The notes below the pieces were generated by a model. That model was not told the origin of the DNA and ran no database searches. It was given only the letters and a program-made list of their open reading frames with translations. Shown one piece after another: positions 23,631 through 33,433 of a DNA stretch of 64,000 bases (positions within the stretch are counted from its first letter, which is position 1; each line of letters begins with the position of its first letter). The translations under genes were made by a program, and so were the position numbers. This DNA comes from Sulfuritalea sp. (GTDB lineage: Bacteria; Pseudomonadota; Gammaproteobacteria; Burkholderiales; Rhodocyclaceae). The stretch spans positions 1 to 64,000 of the forward strand of contig JALHPU010000022.1 in assembly GCA_022842325.1 (NCBI GenBank). The letters are read 5' to 3'.

Positions 23631-24833
23631 ATGGCTGACGCCGTCCTCACCCTCAACGCAGGCTCGTCGTCGATCAAGTTCGCCCTCTTCGCGCGCAGCG
23701 CGACGATTCCGCAGCAACCTGAACTGGTTGGGCAGATCGATGGCATCGGCGCGATCGGCGGGCAGCCCGCTCACCTCAAGGTCAAAGACTCGGCGGGGCA
23801 AACGCTCGATGATCTCGACCTCGACCTCGACGGCCCGGCGGAATCCCCGCACAAGGCCGCGCTGAGCTTCCTGGTGGAATGGTTGCGCCGGCACGAGGCG
23901 GGCTGGCGCATCGCCGGCGTCGGCCATCGCGTGGTGCATGGCGCACAGAAGTTCTCGCAGCCGGTAGTGCTCGATGGCAGCATGATCGACACCCTGCGTG
24001 GCTACATTCCGCTGGCGCCGCTGCACCAGCCGCACAACCTGGCCGGCATCGATGCCATGACCGCCGCGCTGCCGGGCGTGGCGCAGGTGGCCTGCTTCGA
24101 CACCGCCTTCCATCGCAGCCAGCCGGAACTGGCGCAGCTGTTCGCCCTGCCGCGCGCCATCACCGCACAGGGCGTGCGCCGCTACGGCTTCCATGGCCTG
24201 TCCTACGAATACATCGCCGAAGTGCTGCCGCAGCATCTCGCCGATGGCCGCGCGAAGGGTCGCGTGATCGTCGCCCACCTGGGCAATGGCGCCTCGATGT
24301 GCGCCATGAAGGACCTCAGGAGCCTGGCCTCGACCATGGGCTTCACTGCGGTCGACGGCCTGATGATGGGCACCCGCACCGGCAATCTCGATCCGGGTGT
24401 CCTGCTCTACCTGATGGATTATCAGAAGATGGACGCCAAGGCCCTGACCCGGCTGCTCTACAAGGAATCCGGCCTGCTCGGGGTATCCGGCATCAGTGGG
24501 GACATGCGCGTGCTGCTCGATTCTCCGGAACCCGAGGCACGCGAGGCGGTCGACCTGTTCTGCTATCGAATCGTCCGCGAGATCGGTTCGCTGATGGCCG
24601 CGCTGGGCGGGCTCGACGCGCTGGTATTCACCGGCGGCATCGGCGAACGTGGCGCCCAGGTACGCGAGCAGGTTTGCGCACAACTCGGCTGGCTCGGTCT
24701 GCAACTGGATGCGGGTGAAAATGCCCGCAACGCGCCGATAATTTCGGCACCCGGAAGCAGAATCGAGGTCTGCGTGATACCCACCAACGAAGAATGGATA
24801 ATTGCGCGGCACACGGCGGAGCTCATCCCCTGA
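23631..24833 (+). CDS. ackA: Acetate kinase
   Basis: A 400-residue acetate/propionate kinase, making ATP from acyl phosphate. The motifs are complete: 'LTLNAGSSSIKFALF' at the N-terminus, 'GHRVVHGAQKFSQP', 'RRYGFHGLSYEYIAE', 'VIVAHLGNGASMCAM' (catalytic region), 'DGLMMGTRTGNLDPGVL' and 'LVFTGGIGERGAQVRE'. It starts 5 bases after the Pta-fusion stop, so the two form the substrate-level phosphorylation or acetate activation pair. Confidence 0.95.
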   Translation: MADAVLTLNAGSSSIKFALFARSATIPQQPELVGQIDGIGAIGGQPAHLKVKDSAGQTLDDLDLDLDGPAESPHKAALSFLVEWLRRHEAGWRIAGVGHRVVHGAQKFSQPVVLDGSMIDTLRGYIPLAPLHQPHNLAGIDAMTAALPGVAQVACFDTAFHRSQPELAQLFALPRAITAQGVRRYGFHGLSYEYIAEVLPQHLADGRAKGRVIVAHLGNGASMCAMKDLRSLASTMGFTAVDGLMMGTRTGNLDPGVLLYLMDYQKMDAKALTRLLYKESGLLGVSGISGDMRVLLDSPEPEAREAVDLFCYRIVREIGSLMAALGGLDALVFTGGIGERGAQVREQVCAQLGWLGLQLDAGENARNAPIISAPGSRIEVCVIPTNEEWIIARHTAELIP

Positions 24834-25155
24834 GCGGTCACTTTCGGCTTTTTACAGTCCTGTCGCGCCTGTCAACCCCCCTGGTCGGCGCCGACGAAGC
24901 ACCGAAGCAATAAGCGGCCCAAGTCAGGCTCCGGCCAAGGTTTGAAAAGCACCGCCATCCTGCTGTTTTTCTTCTTCTTTCAGCTCGGAAAAACATACTA
25001 TATCTAGTAGGGCCTACCCATCACCCGCACTAGCCATATTTTTAAGTTGCTGTTTTTATTATTGTAAAAATTTTTTGCTTTTCACGATTGTGAGCCGGAG
25101 TTATGCTTCGGCGCTCACTGGATACCTAAACAAACCTATCCTTTCGGAAGAGACC
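24834..25155. other. Long leader between ackA and nrdJ
   Basis: About 320 bases without a gene. The second half is AT-rich and contains the NrdR box pair and probably the nrdJ promoter. I looked for a cobalamin riboswitch, as nrdJ is B12-dependent, and saw no B12-box. A weak GTCGGCGCCGAC palindrome lies near 24883. A frame-compatible extension of nrdJ upstream of 25156 is not supported by any ribosome site. Confidence 0.6.
24994..25044. promoter_or_regulatory. NrdR box pair upstream of nrdJ
   Basis: CATACTATATCTAGTAGG (24994-25011) contains the dyad ACTATATCTAGT, close to the NrdR consensus. A weaker half-matching site, CACTAGCCATATTTTTA, begins at 25028, about 31 bases (three turns) away. 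NrdR represses ribonucleotide reductase genes through such spaced pairs. Confidence 0.55.
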
Positions 25156-28053
25156 ATGACTACTAAAATAAATAATACCGAGGAATCATCGAGCTACGAG
25201 CACACAGGGCAGATGGATCTGCCTCTGCCGCAGGAAATATCGGGCGAAGTCCTGATCGAAAAATATGCCAAGGGAACGGAACGCGACGTGCGCGATGTGC
25301 GCAGCCGCGTAGCCCGCGCCCTGGCCTCCATCGAAGTCGAAGACAAGCGCGGTTTCTGGGAGGCGCGCTTCCTCGAAGCCCAGGAAAACGGCTTCGTTCC
25401 CGCCGGCCGCATCAACTCCGCCGCCGGTACCGATCTGTGCGCGACGCTGATCAACTGCTTCGTGCAGCCGGTGGGCGATTCCATTTCGGAAATCGTCGAC
25501 GGCCGTCCCGGCATCTACACCGCATTGCTGCAGGCCGCCGAAACCATGCGCCGCGGCGGCGGTGTCGGCTATGACTTCTCGTCCATCCGTCCGATCGGCG
25601 CTCACGTCAAGGGCACGCAATCGCGCGCTTCCGGCCCGGTGTCCTACATGCGCGTCTTCGACCGCTCCTGCGAGACCGTCGAATCCGCGGGTTCGCGCCG
25701 CGGAGCGCAGATGGGCGTGCTGCGCTGCGACCACCCGGACATCGAGGAATTCATCCATGCCAAGGATGCCGGCGACCTGACCAATTTCAACATCTCGGTC
25801 GGCGTCACCGATCCCTTCATGCAGGCCGTGGAAGCCGACGGCGACATCGAACTCACGCATCGCGCCACGCCCTCGGCCGACATCAAGGCCGCCGGCGCCT
25901 ACCAGCGCGGCGACGGCAGCTGGGTCTACCGCAAGGTGCGCGCCCGTGACCTGTGGGAGCAGATCATGCGCTCCACCTACGATCACGCCGAGCCGGGGAT
26001 CCTGTTCCTCGATCGCATGAACAAGGACAACAACCTCTACTACTGCGAGACCATCGAGGCCACCAACCCCTGCGCCGAACAGCCGCTGCCGCCCTACGGC
26101 TGCTGCTGCCTGGGCTCGATCAACCTGACGCTGTTCGTCAAGGATGCCTTCAGCAAGAACCCCAGCTTCGATTTCGCCGCCTTCGGCCGCGTCATCGACA
26201 GCTCGGTGCGCATGCTGGACAACGTGCTCGACGCCACCCACTGGCCGCTCGAACAGCAGCTCAAGGAAGCGCAGAACAAGCGCCGCGTCGGCCTCGGGTT
26301 CACCGGCCTCGGCGATGCGCTGATCATGCTCAAGCTGCGCTACGACACCGATGCCGCACGCGCCATGGCGACCAAGATCTCGGAATACATGCGCGACCGT
26401 TCCTACCTGTATTCGGTCGAACTGGCGAAAGAGCGCGGCGCCTTCCCGCTGTTCAATGCCGACATGTACCTGTCCGGCGGCAATTTTGCCTCGCGCCTGC
26501 CGCAGGAGATCAAGGACGCGATCCGCAAGCACGGCCTGCGCAACTCGCACCTGCTGTCGATCGCCCCCACCGGCACCATCAGCCTGGCCTTTGCCGACAA
26601 TGCCTCGAACGGCATCGAACCACCCTTCTCCTGGGTCTACACCCGCAAAAAGCGCATGGCCGACGGCACCTTCAAGGAATACGCGGTCGAGGACTACGCC
26701 TGGCGCCTCTACAAGCACCAGGGCGGCGACGTCAGCAAGCTGCCTGACTACTTCATCACCGCGCTGGAAATCTCGGCACAGTCCCACGAACGCATGGTCG
26801 CCGCCGTCGCGCCCTTCATCGATACCTCGATCTCGAAAACGGTGAATGTCCCGGCCGACTACCCCTATGCGGACTTCGAGGACCTTTACATGGTGGCCTG
26901 GAAATCCGGCCTCAAGGGTCTCGCCACCTATCGGCCCAACTCGGTGCTGGGCAGCGTGCTCTCGGTCGGTAGCAGCACGCCGGCAGAAAACGCCCAGAAA
27001 CAGCCGCAGGACGTCACCATCGACCACGCCAACCGCCGCCTGTCGATCGGCGCCCTGCCCGCTCCGGTGCTGGCCAGCCTGCGCTGGCCGGGCCGGCCGC
27101 GCATGACCGACGGCAACGCGGCATGGACCTACATGGTCGAGGCCCCGCATGGCGAATTCGCCCTGTTCGTCGGCCAGATCGAAAACGACCTCGGTCGCGA
27201 CGTACCCTTCGAAGTCTGGGTCAATGGCGCCGAGCAGCCGCGCGGCATCGGCGCCGTGGCCAAGACGCTGTCGATGGACATGCGCGCCAACGACAAGGCC
27301 TGGCTCAAGCTCAAGCTCGACGCCCTGGCCAGGACCCCGGACGACGACTCCTTCGAGCTGCCGTTGCCGCCCAACGGCGAGCGCAAACTGGTGCCCGGCG
27401 TGGTCTCGGCCCTGGCCCAGGTGGTGCGCTACCGCTGCGAAAAGCTCGGTGCGCTGGAAGGTACCGAGGCCACCCCGGTGATCGACTGCATGTTCAGCCG
27501 CGACGAACCGAAGACCGGCACCGACGGCACGCTGTCCTGGACCGTTGACGTGGTCAATCCGGCGGCCGGCGAGGAGTTCGTGCTGGGCCTCAAGGAAATC
27601 ACCCTGCCCGACGGCGTCACGCGGCCCTACTCGGTATGGCTCTCCGGCCACTATCCGCGCGCCCTGGACGGCCTGACGCGCCTGCTCTCGCTCGACATGC
27701 GCGTGCTCGATCCGGCCTGGATCGGCATGAAACTGCGCAAGCTGCTCAACTACGCCGAGCCGCTGGGCGACTTCATGGCCCGCGTCCCCGGCTCCAACAA
27801 GCAGCAGAACTGGCCCTCGACCGTGGCCTACATCGCGCGCCTGATCATGCACCGCTACGCCATGCTCGGCATCCTCGACGAGAACGGCTACCCGACCCGA
27901 GAAATGGGCATCCTCGAAGTCCCCGAGCAGAAGAGCGGCGGCGTCAAGGTGATGCAGGGTTCGCTGTGCGGCGAATGCGGCAATTACACGGTGATCCGCA
28001 AGGATGGCTGCGACTTCTGCTCCGCCTGCGGCGCGGTGGGCACCTGCGGCTGA
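25156..28053 (+). CDS. nrdJ: Adenosylcobalamin-dependent (class II) ribonucleotide reductase
   Basis: A 965-residue class II reductase that makes deoxynucleotides without oxygen, using adenosylcobalamin. The barrel has the redox cysteine in '[12 protein letters not shown]', the active-site loop '[12 protein letters not shown]' (Asn304, Cys306, Glu308) and '[20 protein letters not shown]'. Residues about 655-758 and 781-908 are two related TSCPD-like domains. The C-terminus (935-965) has the redox/zinc cysteines '[20 protein letters not shown]' and '[11 protein letters not shown]'. ATG 25156 follows GGAAGAG. It is the only ribonucleotide reductase in the window, and it suits a facultatively anaerobic life. 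Confidence 0.95.
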   Translation: MTTKINNTEESSSYEHTGQMDLPLPQEISGEVLIEKYAKGTERDVRDVRSRVARALASIEVEDKRGFWEARFLEAQENGFVPAGRINSAAGTDLCATLINCFVQPVGDSISEIVDGRPGIYTALLQAAETMRRGGGVGYDFSSIRPIGAHVKGTQSRASGPVSYMRVFDRSCETVESAGSRRGAQMGVLRCDHPDIEEFIHAKDAGDLTNFNISVGVTDPFMQAVEADGDIELTHRATPSADIKAAGAYQRGDGSWVYRKVRARDLWEQIMRSTYDHAEPGILFLDRMNKDNNLYYCETIEATNPCAEQPLPPYGCCCLGSINLTLFVKDAFSKNPSFDFAAFGRVIDSSVRMLDNVLDATHWPLEQQLKEAQNKRRVGLGFTGLGDALIMLKLRYDTDAARAMATKISEYMRDRSYLYSVELAKERGAFPLFNADMYLSGGNFASRLPQEIKDAIRKHGLRNSHLLSIAPTGTISLAFADNASNGIEPPFSWVYTRKKRMADGTFKEYAVEDYAWRLYKHQGGDVSKLPDYFITALEISAQSHERMVAAVAPFIDTSISKTVNVPADYPYADFEDLYMVAWKSGLKGLATYRPNSVLGSVLSVGSSTPAENAQKQPQDVTIDHANRRLSIGALPAPVLASLRWPGRPRMTDGNAAWTYMVEAPHGEFALFVGQIENDLGRDVPFEVWVNGAEQPRGIGAVAKTLSMDMRANDKAWLKLKLDALARTPDDDSFELPLPPNGERKLVPGVVSALAQVVRYRCEKLGALEGTEATPVIDCMFSRDEPKTGTDGTLSWTVDVVNPAAGEEFVLGLKEITLPDGVTRPYSVWLSGHYPRALDGLTRLLSLDMRVLDPAWIGMKLRKLLNYAEPLGDFMARVPGSNKQQNWPSTVAYIARLIMHRYAMLGILDENGYPTREMGILEVPEQKSGGVKVMQGSLCGECGNYTVIRKDGCDFCSACGAVGTCG

Positions 28054-28070
28054 GTAGTTCGCGATAAAGA

Positions 28071-28100
28071 AAAAAGCCCGGTACAAGCCGGGCTTTTTTT
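28071..28100. terminator. Bidirectional rho-independent terminator
   Basis: A-run, then AGCCCGG, loop TACAAG, CCGGGCT, then a T-run. It lies between the nrdJ stop and the convergent hydrolase stop and can serve both strands. Confidence 0.9.
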
Positions 28101-28116
28101 GCGCGGCGTTCCCGCC

Positions 28117-28938
28117 TCAGGCTGCTTCGGCACGCAGCAGATCCAGCCGCCGCATCCAGTCGAGCACCTCGCGCACGGTTTCCTCGGGCTTCTCGAAGGG
28201 AAACAGATGCGAGCCTTCGAGCCAACTGATGCGCCCCTGCGTGATGCGGTGCGTGGCGTCGAGCCCGACCTGGCGCACCTCGCGCGAACGCGTGCCGGCG
28301 ACGAAGGCCACCGGCCCGCCCGGCGGATGCAGGCGCAGATAGGGCACCAGGCGGTGCGGCACGGTCGAGTAGATTTCCGCTTCGATCGCGGGACGAAAGC
28401 TCAGGCGGCGCCCCGTCCCGGCGCTGTCGGCCGGATCCTGTTCGGTGCCGAAACGGACATAGTCGTCGAGGATGTCCGGATGCCAGCGGGCGAACATCGG
28501 CTTCGCAGAAAAGTGCCGGTGCGCCTCGCCGAGATCCGGCCAGCGGTCGCGGCGCCTGACCGCCACTGCCGCGGGCGATACCCGGCGCATCTGGCCGACC
28601 GCCTTGACCACGCTGATCAGCCCGGATTTCCAGCCATAGACGATCGGCGAATCGAGCAGGACGATGCCGCGCACGCGTTCGGGGCGCTGGCCCGCCGCCA
28701 GCAGGCTCAGGTAGCCGCCCATCGAGTGCCCGACCAGCCAGACGCGCGCTTGCGGCAGGCTGTCGATCAGGGCCGTGAGTTGCTGCGTCATGCCGCGCCA
28801 GCGGCGATCGACCGGGAACTGTGCGTCGTGGCCGAAGTGCTCGACCGCGGCCACCTCGTGGCCGGCAGCACGCCAGCCATCGAACAACTGGCGGTAGGTC
28901 GAGGCGTTGTAGCTGTTGGCGTGGGAAAAAACGATCAT
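28117..28938 (-). CDS. Alpha/beta hydrolase
   Basis: A 273-residue hydrolase of the alpha/beta fold. The nucleophile elbow is 'VGHSMGGYL' (Ser near residue 92), the oxyanion region is 'FSHANSYNAS', the catalytic His is in 'GSHLFPFEKP' near the end, and an Asp/Glu lies in the strand before. The substrate is unknown; the family includes esterases and acyl-CoA or lactone hydrolases. Its ATG overlaps the stop of the GIY-YIG gene. Confidence 0.85.
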   Translation of the reverse strand: MIVFSHANSYNASTYRQLFDGWRAAGHEVAAVEHFGHDAQFPVDRRWRGMTQQLTALIDSLPQARVWLVGHSMGGYLSLLAAGQRPERVRGIVLLDSPIVYGWKSGLISVVKAVGQMRRVSPAAVAVRRRDRWPDLGEAHRHFSAKPMFARWHPDILDDYVRFGTEQDPADSAGTGRRLSFRPAIEAEIYSTVPHRLVPYLRLHPPGGPVAFVAGTRSREVRQVGLDATHRITQGRISWLEGSHLFPFEKPEETVREVLDWMRRLDLLRAEAA

Positions 28939-29246
28939 GGCGCCGCCGTGGATCCGTCGGACGCCGGGTTGGGCGACAAGGGGTCGGGCGTCATGGTAGC
29001 CGCGTAGGCGCGCTTTGCTGCGGGCGTCAGCTGTTTGATGCGGTACTCCGCCTTCGAGGCCGCCGAGCGGTCAGAATGCGCTTCAGCCGCCAGCATGCGC
29101 ACGGGGGCATGCATTCGCATGGAACGCGCGCCGCGTCCGTCGCGATGGGCCGCGAAGCGCGCCGCCAGATCGACCGTGATCCCCGTGTACAAGCTGCCGT
29201 CGCTGCACTCGATCAGGTAGACGTACCAGGTCTTGCTCGCTGCCAT
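28935..29246 (-). CDS. GIY-YIG nuclease family protein (UPF0213/YhbQ-like)
   Basis: A 103-residue single-domain GIY-YIG protein. 'WYVYLIECSDGSLYTGIT' holds the YVY...YTG form of the motif, followed by 'DLAARFAAHRDGRGARS' with the conserved Arg and His, and a Glu in 'SKAEYRIKQL'. Such small proteins may cut branched or damaged DNA. Translationally coupled to the downstream hydrolase. Confidence 0.9.
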   Translation of the reverse strand: MAASKTWYVYLIECSDGSLYTGITVDLAARFAAHRDGRGARSMRMHAPVRMLAAEAHSDRSAASKAEYRIKQLTPAAKRAYAATMTPDPLSPNPASDGSTAAP

Positions 29247-29250
29247 TGGG

Positions 29251-29685
29251 TCAGGTCAATAGCGGGTGCATCCAGACGAACAGCACCTGTCCCTGCGATT
29301 CCGCCAGCCGCGCCAGATCGGCAAGCTCGAACACCATCGCCTGCACGTCCGCCGCCTCCCACTGCTCCATTTCGTACTCTTCGGTGGCGGCCAGCTCCTC
29401 GGCGACCAGTTCCAGCGCCTCCTCGTCGAGCGTGGCCAGGCGTTCCATGACCTCGTCGGCAATTCGCAGCACGAGGGCACCCTCGTCGGCGACGTAAACC
29501 GGCTCGTAGCTGCCCACTGCCTCCTCGAATTCGTCGCCGGTCAGCAGGCAGTGCAGCGTGGCGATCTTGGCCGTGTCGATGCCGCGCCGCTCGATGCCGC
29601 TCCATTCGTCCACCGGCCGCAGGGATTCGCCGATGGCGGCGTATTCGTCCTCCTCGGCGGCGACGATGTTGGTCAGTATTCCCAA
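29251..29685 (-). CDS. Uncharacterised acidic protein
   Basis: A 144-residue very acidic protein that I recognise only as a recurring hypothetical family: it starts 'MGILTNIVAAEEDEYAAIGE' and contains 'RRGIDTAKIATLHCLLTGDE', 'GALVLRIADEVMERLATLDE' and a C-terminal 'LADLARLAESQGQVLFVWM'. It has no signal peptide or membrane segment. It is placed 4 bases upstream of the GIY-YIG gene on the same strand, so it may be co-transcribed. AAGGAG lies before the ATG. No function can be given. Confidence 0.7.
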   Translation of the reverse strand: MGILTNIVAAEEDEYAAIGESLRPVDEWSGIERRGIDTAKIATLHCLLTGDEFEEAVGSYEPVYVADEGALVLRIADEVMERLATLDEEALELVAEELAATEEYEMEQWEAADVQAMVFELADLARLAESQGQVLFVWMHPLLT

Positions 29686-29743
29686 GCAAATTCTCCTTTT
29701 TGCAATGCCCGCCGATCATAGCGGAAACCGGCCGCAAATCCGC

Positions 29744-30196
29744 TCAGCGCGCCCTTCGCCGGTTGCGCAAGACCGGCGCGGGACCCGGCGGCAGGCCCAG
29801 CGCCTGGCGCGACAGGCGATCCGCCTCGCGATTGCGATGGCGCGGAATCCAGAGCAGCTGCACCTCGTCAAAACGCGGCAGCCAGTCGCGCGCTTGAGCC
29901 ACCAGTACCTGCAGTCGGGCAATTTGCGTGCTGTCCGGGCCGCGCACGTAGCGCAAGGCGACATCGCTGTCGCCGTGCAGCACGAGCCTGCGCGCACCCG
30001 CGGCCGCGGCCAGTTCGAGCGCCGCGCAAAGCGCCTGCAGCTCGGCCTCGTTGTTGCAGCCGGAGACATTCAGGAGCCGGGATTTTTCGCTGCAGCGGCC
30101 GTCGGGCGCGATCAGCACCAGGCCGATGCCGATCTTGCCCGGATTGGGCAGCGCGGAGCCGTCGAACCAGGCCTGCCAGAAGTCGTCGGGGTTCAT
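29744..30196 (-). CDS. RNase H-like (RNase HI family) protein
   Basis: A 150-residue protein of the short RNase HI type. 'WFDGSALPNPGKIGIGLVLI' carries the first catalytic Asp, 'NNEAELQALCAALELA' the Glu, 'VLHGDSDVALRYVRG' the second Asp, and 'IPRHRNREADRLSRQAL' the last His and Asp. Proteins of this type cleave RNA in RNA-DNA hybrids; some are plant-like RNase H domain proteins of unsure activity. The start at 30196 is the first ATG; the upstream extension of the frame runs through the palindromic repeat and is not used. Confidence 0.85.
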   Translation of the reverse strand: MNPDDFWQAWFDGSALPNPGKIGIGLVLIAPDGRCSEKSRLLNVSGCNNEAELQALCAALELAAAAGARRLVLHGDSDVALRYVRGPDSTQIARLQVLVAQARDWLPRFDEVQLLWIPRHRNREADRLSRQALGLPPGPAPVLRNRRRAR

Positions 30197-30221
30197 GGCC
30201 GGCCTAAGGGTGATGATCAAA

Positions 30222-30273
30222 CCGTTCGCCCTGAGCCTGTCGAAGAGCCCTTCGACAGGCTCAGGGCGAACGG
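30222..30273. repeat. REP-like perfect palindrome
   Basis: A perfect inverted repeat with 24-base arms (left arm starts CCGTTCGCCCTGAGCCTG) and a 4-base loop AGCC. This intergenic palindrome type, with the core CGCCCTGAGCCTGTCGAAG, is common between genes in many proteobacteria and is thought to be spread by RAYT transposases. Only this copy was seen in the window. Confidence 0.85.
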
Positions 30274-30291
30274 GATCGCAGTTGATCCACG

Positions 30292-30567
30292 TTAAAAAAG
30301 ACTGGCAACAACGAAGCGATCGCGCGCGGCAAGCTTTTCCAGCCCCTTGACCACTTCGAGCGAGGCGCCCCACTTCATGATGTGCGCCAGGAAGGTGGTC
30401 AGCGCCTGCGACAGCGCGTAGCCGGTTTCCTTCCACTCATGGCGAAACTCGTCGAAGCCGACCGTTTTGGCCGAAAGCTTGCCGCTTTTCATCGGCACCA
30501 GCGTGACGCTGTCGCCACGATGGCGGATCACGATGGCGGTAGTGCGATTCCCGTTGATGACGACCAC
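30292..30567 (-). CDS. Small conserved protein of unknown function
   Basis: A 91-residue basic protein starting at GTG 30567, after GGGAG. 'MVVINGNRTTAIVIRHRGDS' and 'VTLVPMKSGKLSAKTVGFDE' suggest a small beta-rich N-terminal half; the C-terminal half ('ALTTFLAHIMKWGASLEV') is helical. I do not recognise it. It stands alone between the palindrome and uup. Confidence 0.55.
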   Translation of the reverse strand: MVVINGNRTTAIVIRHRGDSVTLVPMKSGKLSAKTVGFDEFRHEWKETGYALSQALTTFLAHIMKWGASLEVVKGLEKLAARDRFVVASLF

Positions 30568-30658
30568 ATGAGTCTCCCTGTCCGGCTGACCATGATCAGA
30601 TTAAACGCAGTCGATGCCGGATGAGACTTGGAAAAAAACTCCTTTTTACCTCCAGCTT

Positions 30659-32605
<1,947 letters not shown>

Positions 32606-32667
32606 GGAAACGGAGCCGGGAAATGGGTGCCGGATTATAGGCGCGCAGGGTAAAATTCGCGCCTTGC

Positions 32668-32743
32668 GCCCTTGTAGCTCAGTGGATAGAGCGACCGCCT
32701 CCTAAGCGGTAGGTCTCAGGTTCGATTCCTGACTTGGGCGCCA
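32668..32743 (+). tRNA. tRNA-Arg (anticodon CCT)
   Basis: A 76-base tRNA with encoded CCA. D-arm GCTC/GAGC, anticodon stem ACCGC/GCGGT with loop CTCCTAA (anticodon CCT), T-arm TCAGG-TTCGATT-CCTGA. The acceptor strands are GCCCTTG and CTTGGGC, so positions 5-68 and 6-67 are both U-U mismatches, while other pairs are normal. A -10-like TAAAAT lies 12 bases upstream at 32651. Confidence 0.95.
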
Positions 32744-32768
32744 GTGTCTAGTCAGGCGTATTATTCAG

Positions 32769-33431
32769 ATGATGATTGCCGACGAATCGACCCTCGAAGA
32801 ACAACTGATCCTGGCCCAGGCAGATTCCCGTGACATGAAGCGCACGGTGATTGCCTTGCGTACGGAACTCGAGGCGGCACAGGCGGAAATCCGGGCGACG
32901 ACCGCGCGCGTGACCCAGGTCAACGCGGCCGAAATATCCCAACTCAAGACCACGGTCGGCGCCCTGCGCGAAGAGCTGGAGCGTGCGCACATCGAACGCG
33001 AGAAGGCGATCCAGCAGGAGCGGGTCGCCGCCAGCCAGGAAGCCCACATGCTCAAGGCCACGGCGGCCGCCTTGCGCGAGGAACTCGAGCAGTCGCGCGC
33101 CGAACGCGATCATGCGGTACAGCAGGAACGCGTGGCCGGGCATAACGAAATGCAGCAGCTGAAGGCCACCGCAGCGGCCCTGCGCGACGAACTGGAACGG
33201 GCGCGGGCGGATACCGACAATGCCGTGCGCTCAGCGATTGTCAGCGCCCAGGGCGAAATCGCCCAGTTGCGGCAGACCGTCAGCGGTTTGCGCGAAAGCC
33301 TGGAACTGGCGCAGATCGACCGGACCAATTCGGTCAATCGCGAACGCAGCCTGTTCGCCGATGAAGGCGCACAGCTGCAAAGCACCATCCAGGCGCTGCG
33401 CGACCAGATCGAAGCCTTGCGCCGGAGCTGA
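32769..33431 (+). CDS. Coiled-coil protein with 36-residue repeats
   Basis: A 220-residue protein that is almost entirely alpha-helical coiled coil. From residue 55 on it contains four consecutive 36-residue repeats and a partial fifth, each starting with the pattern 'E..QLK.T..ALREELE' and continuing 'R.....AVQQERVA'; at DNA level this is a 108-base period. It has no signal or membrane segment. It ends 2 bases before the cyclase gene, so the two are one operon, and the coil may scaffold or anchor the cyclase. No known family is recognised. Confidence 0.75.
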   Translation: MMIADESTLEEQLILAQADSRDMKRTVIALRTELEAAQAEIRATTARVTQVNAAEISQLKTTVGALREELERAHIEREKAIQQERVAASQEAHMLKATAAALREELEQSRAERDHAVQQERVAGHNEMQQLKATAAALRDELERARADTDNAVRSAIVSAQGEIAQLRQTVSGLRESLELAQIDRTNSVNRERSLFADEGAQLQSTIQALRDQIEALRRS

Positions 33432-33433
33432 GC

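Noticed and set aside
24834..25155. Cobalamin riboswitch upstream of nrdJ
   Set aside because: No B12-box or typical paired elements; NrdR boxes explain the regulation better.
25186..28086. A 966-residue frame antisense to nrdJ
   Set aside because: High-GC mirror frame; low-complexity composition and no recognisable motif, while nrdJ has full motifs.
32640..32760. Island insertion at the tRNA-Arg gene
   Set aside because: No integrase and no repeat of the tRNA 3' end nearby; the flanking genes are ordinary backbone genes.
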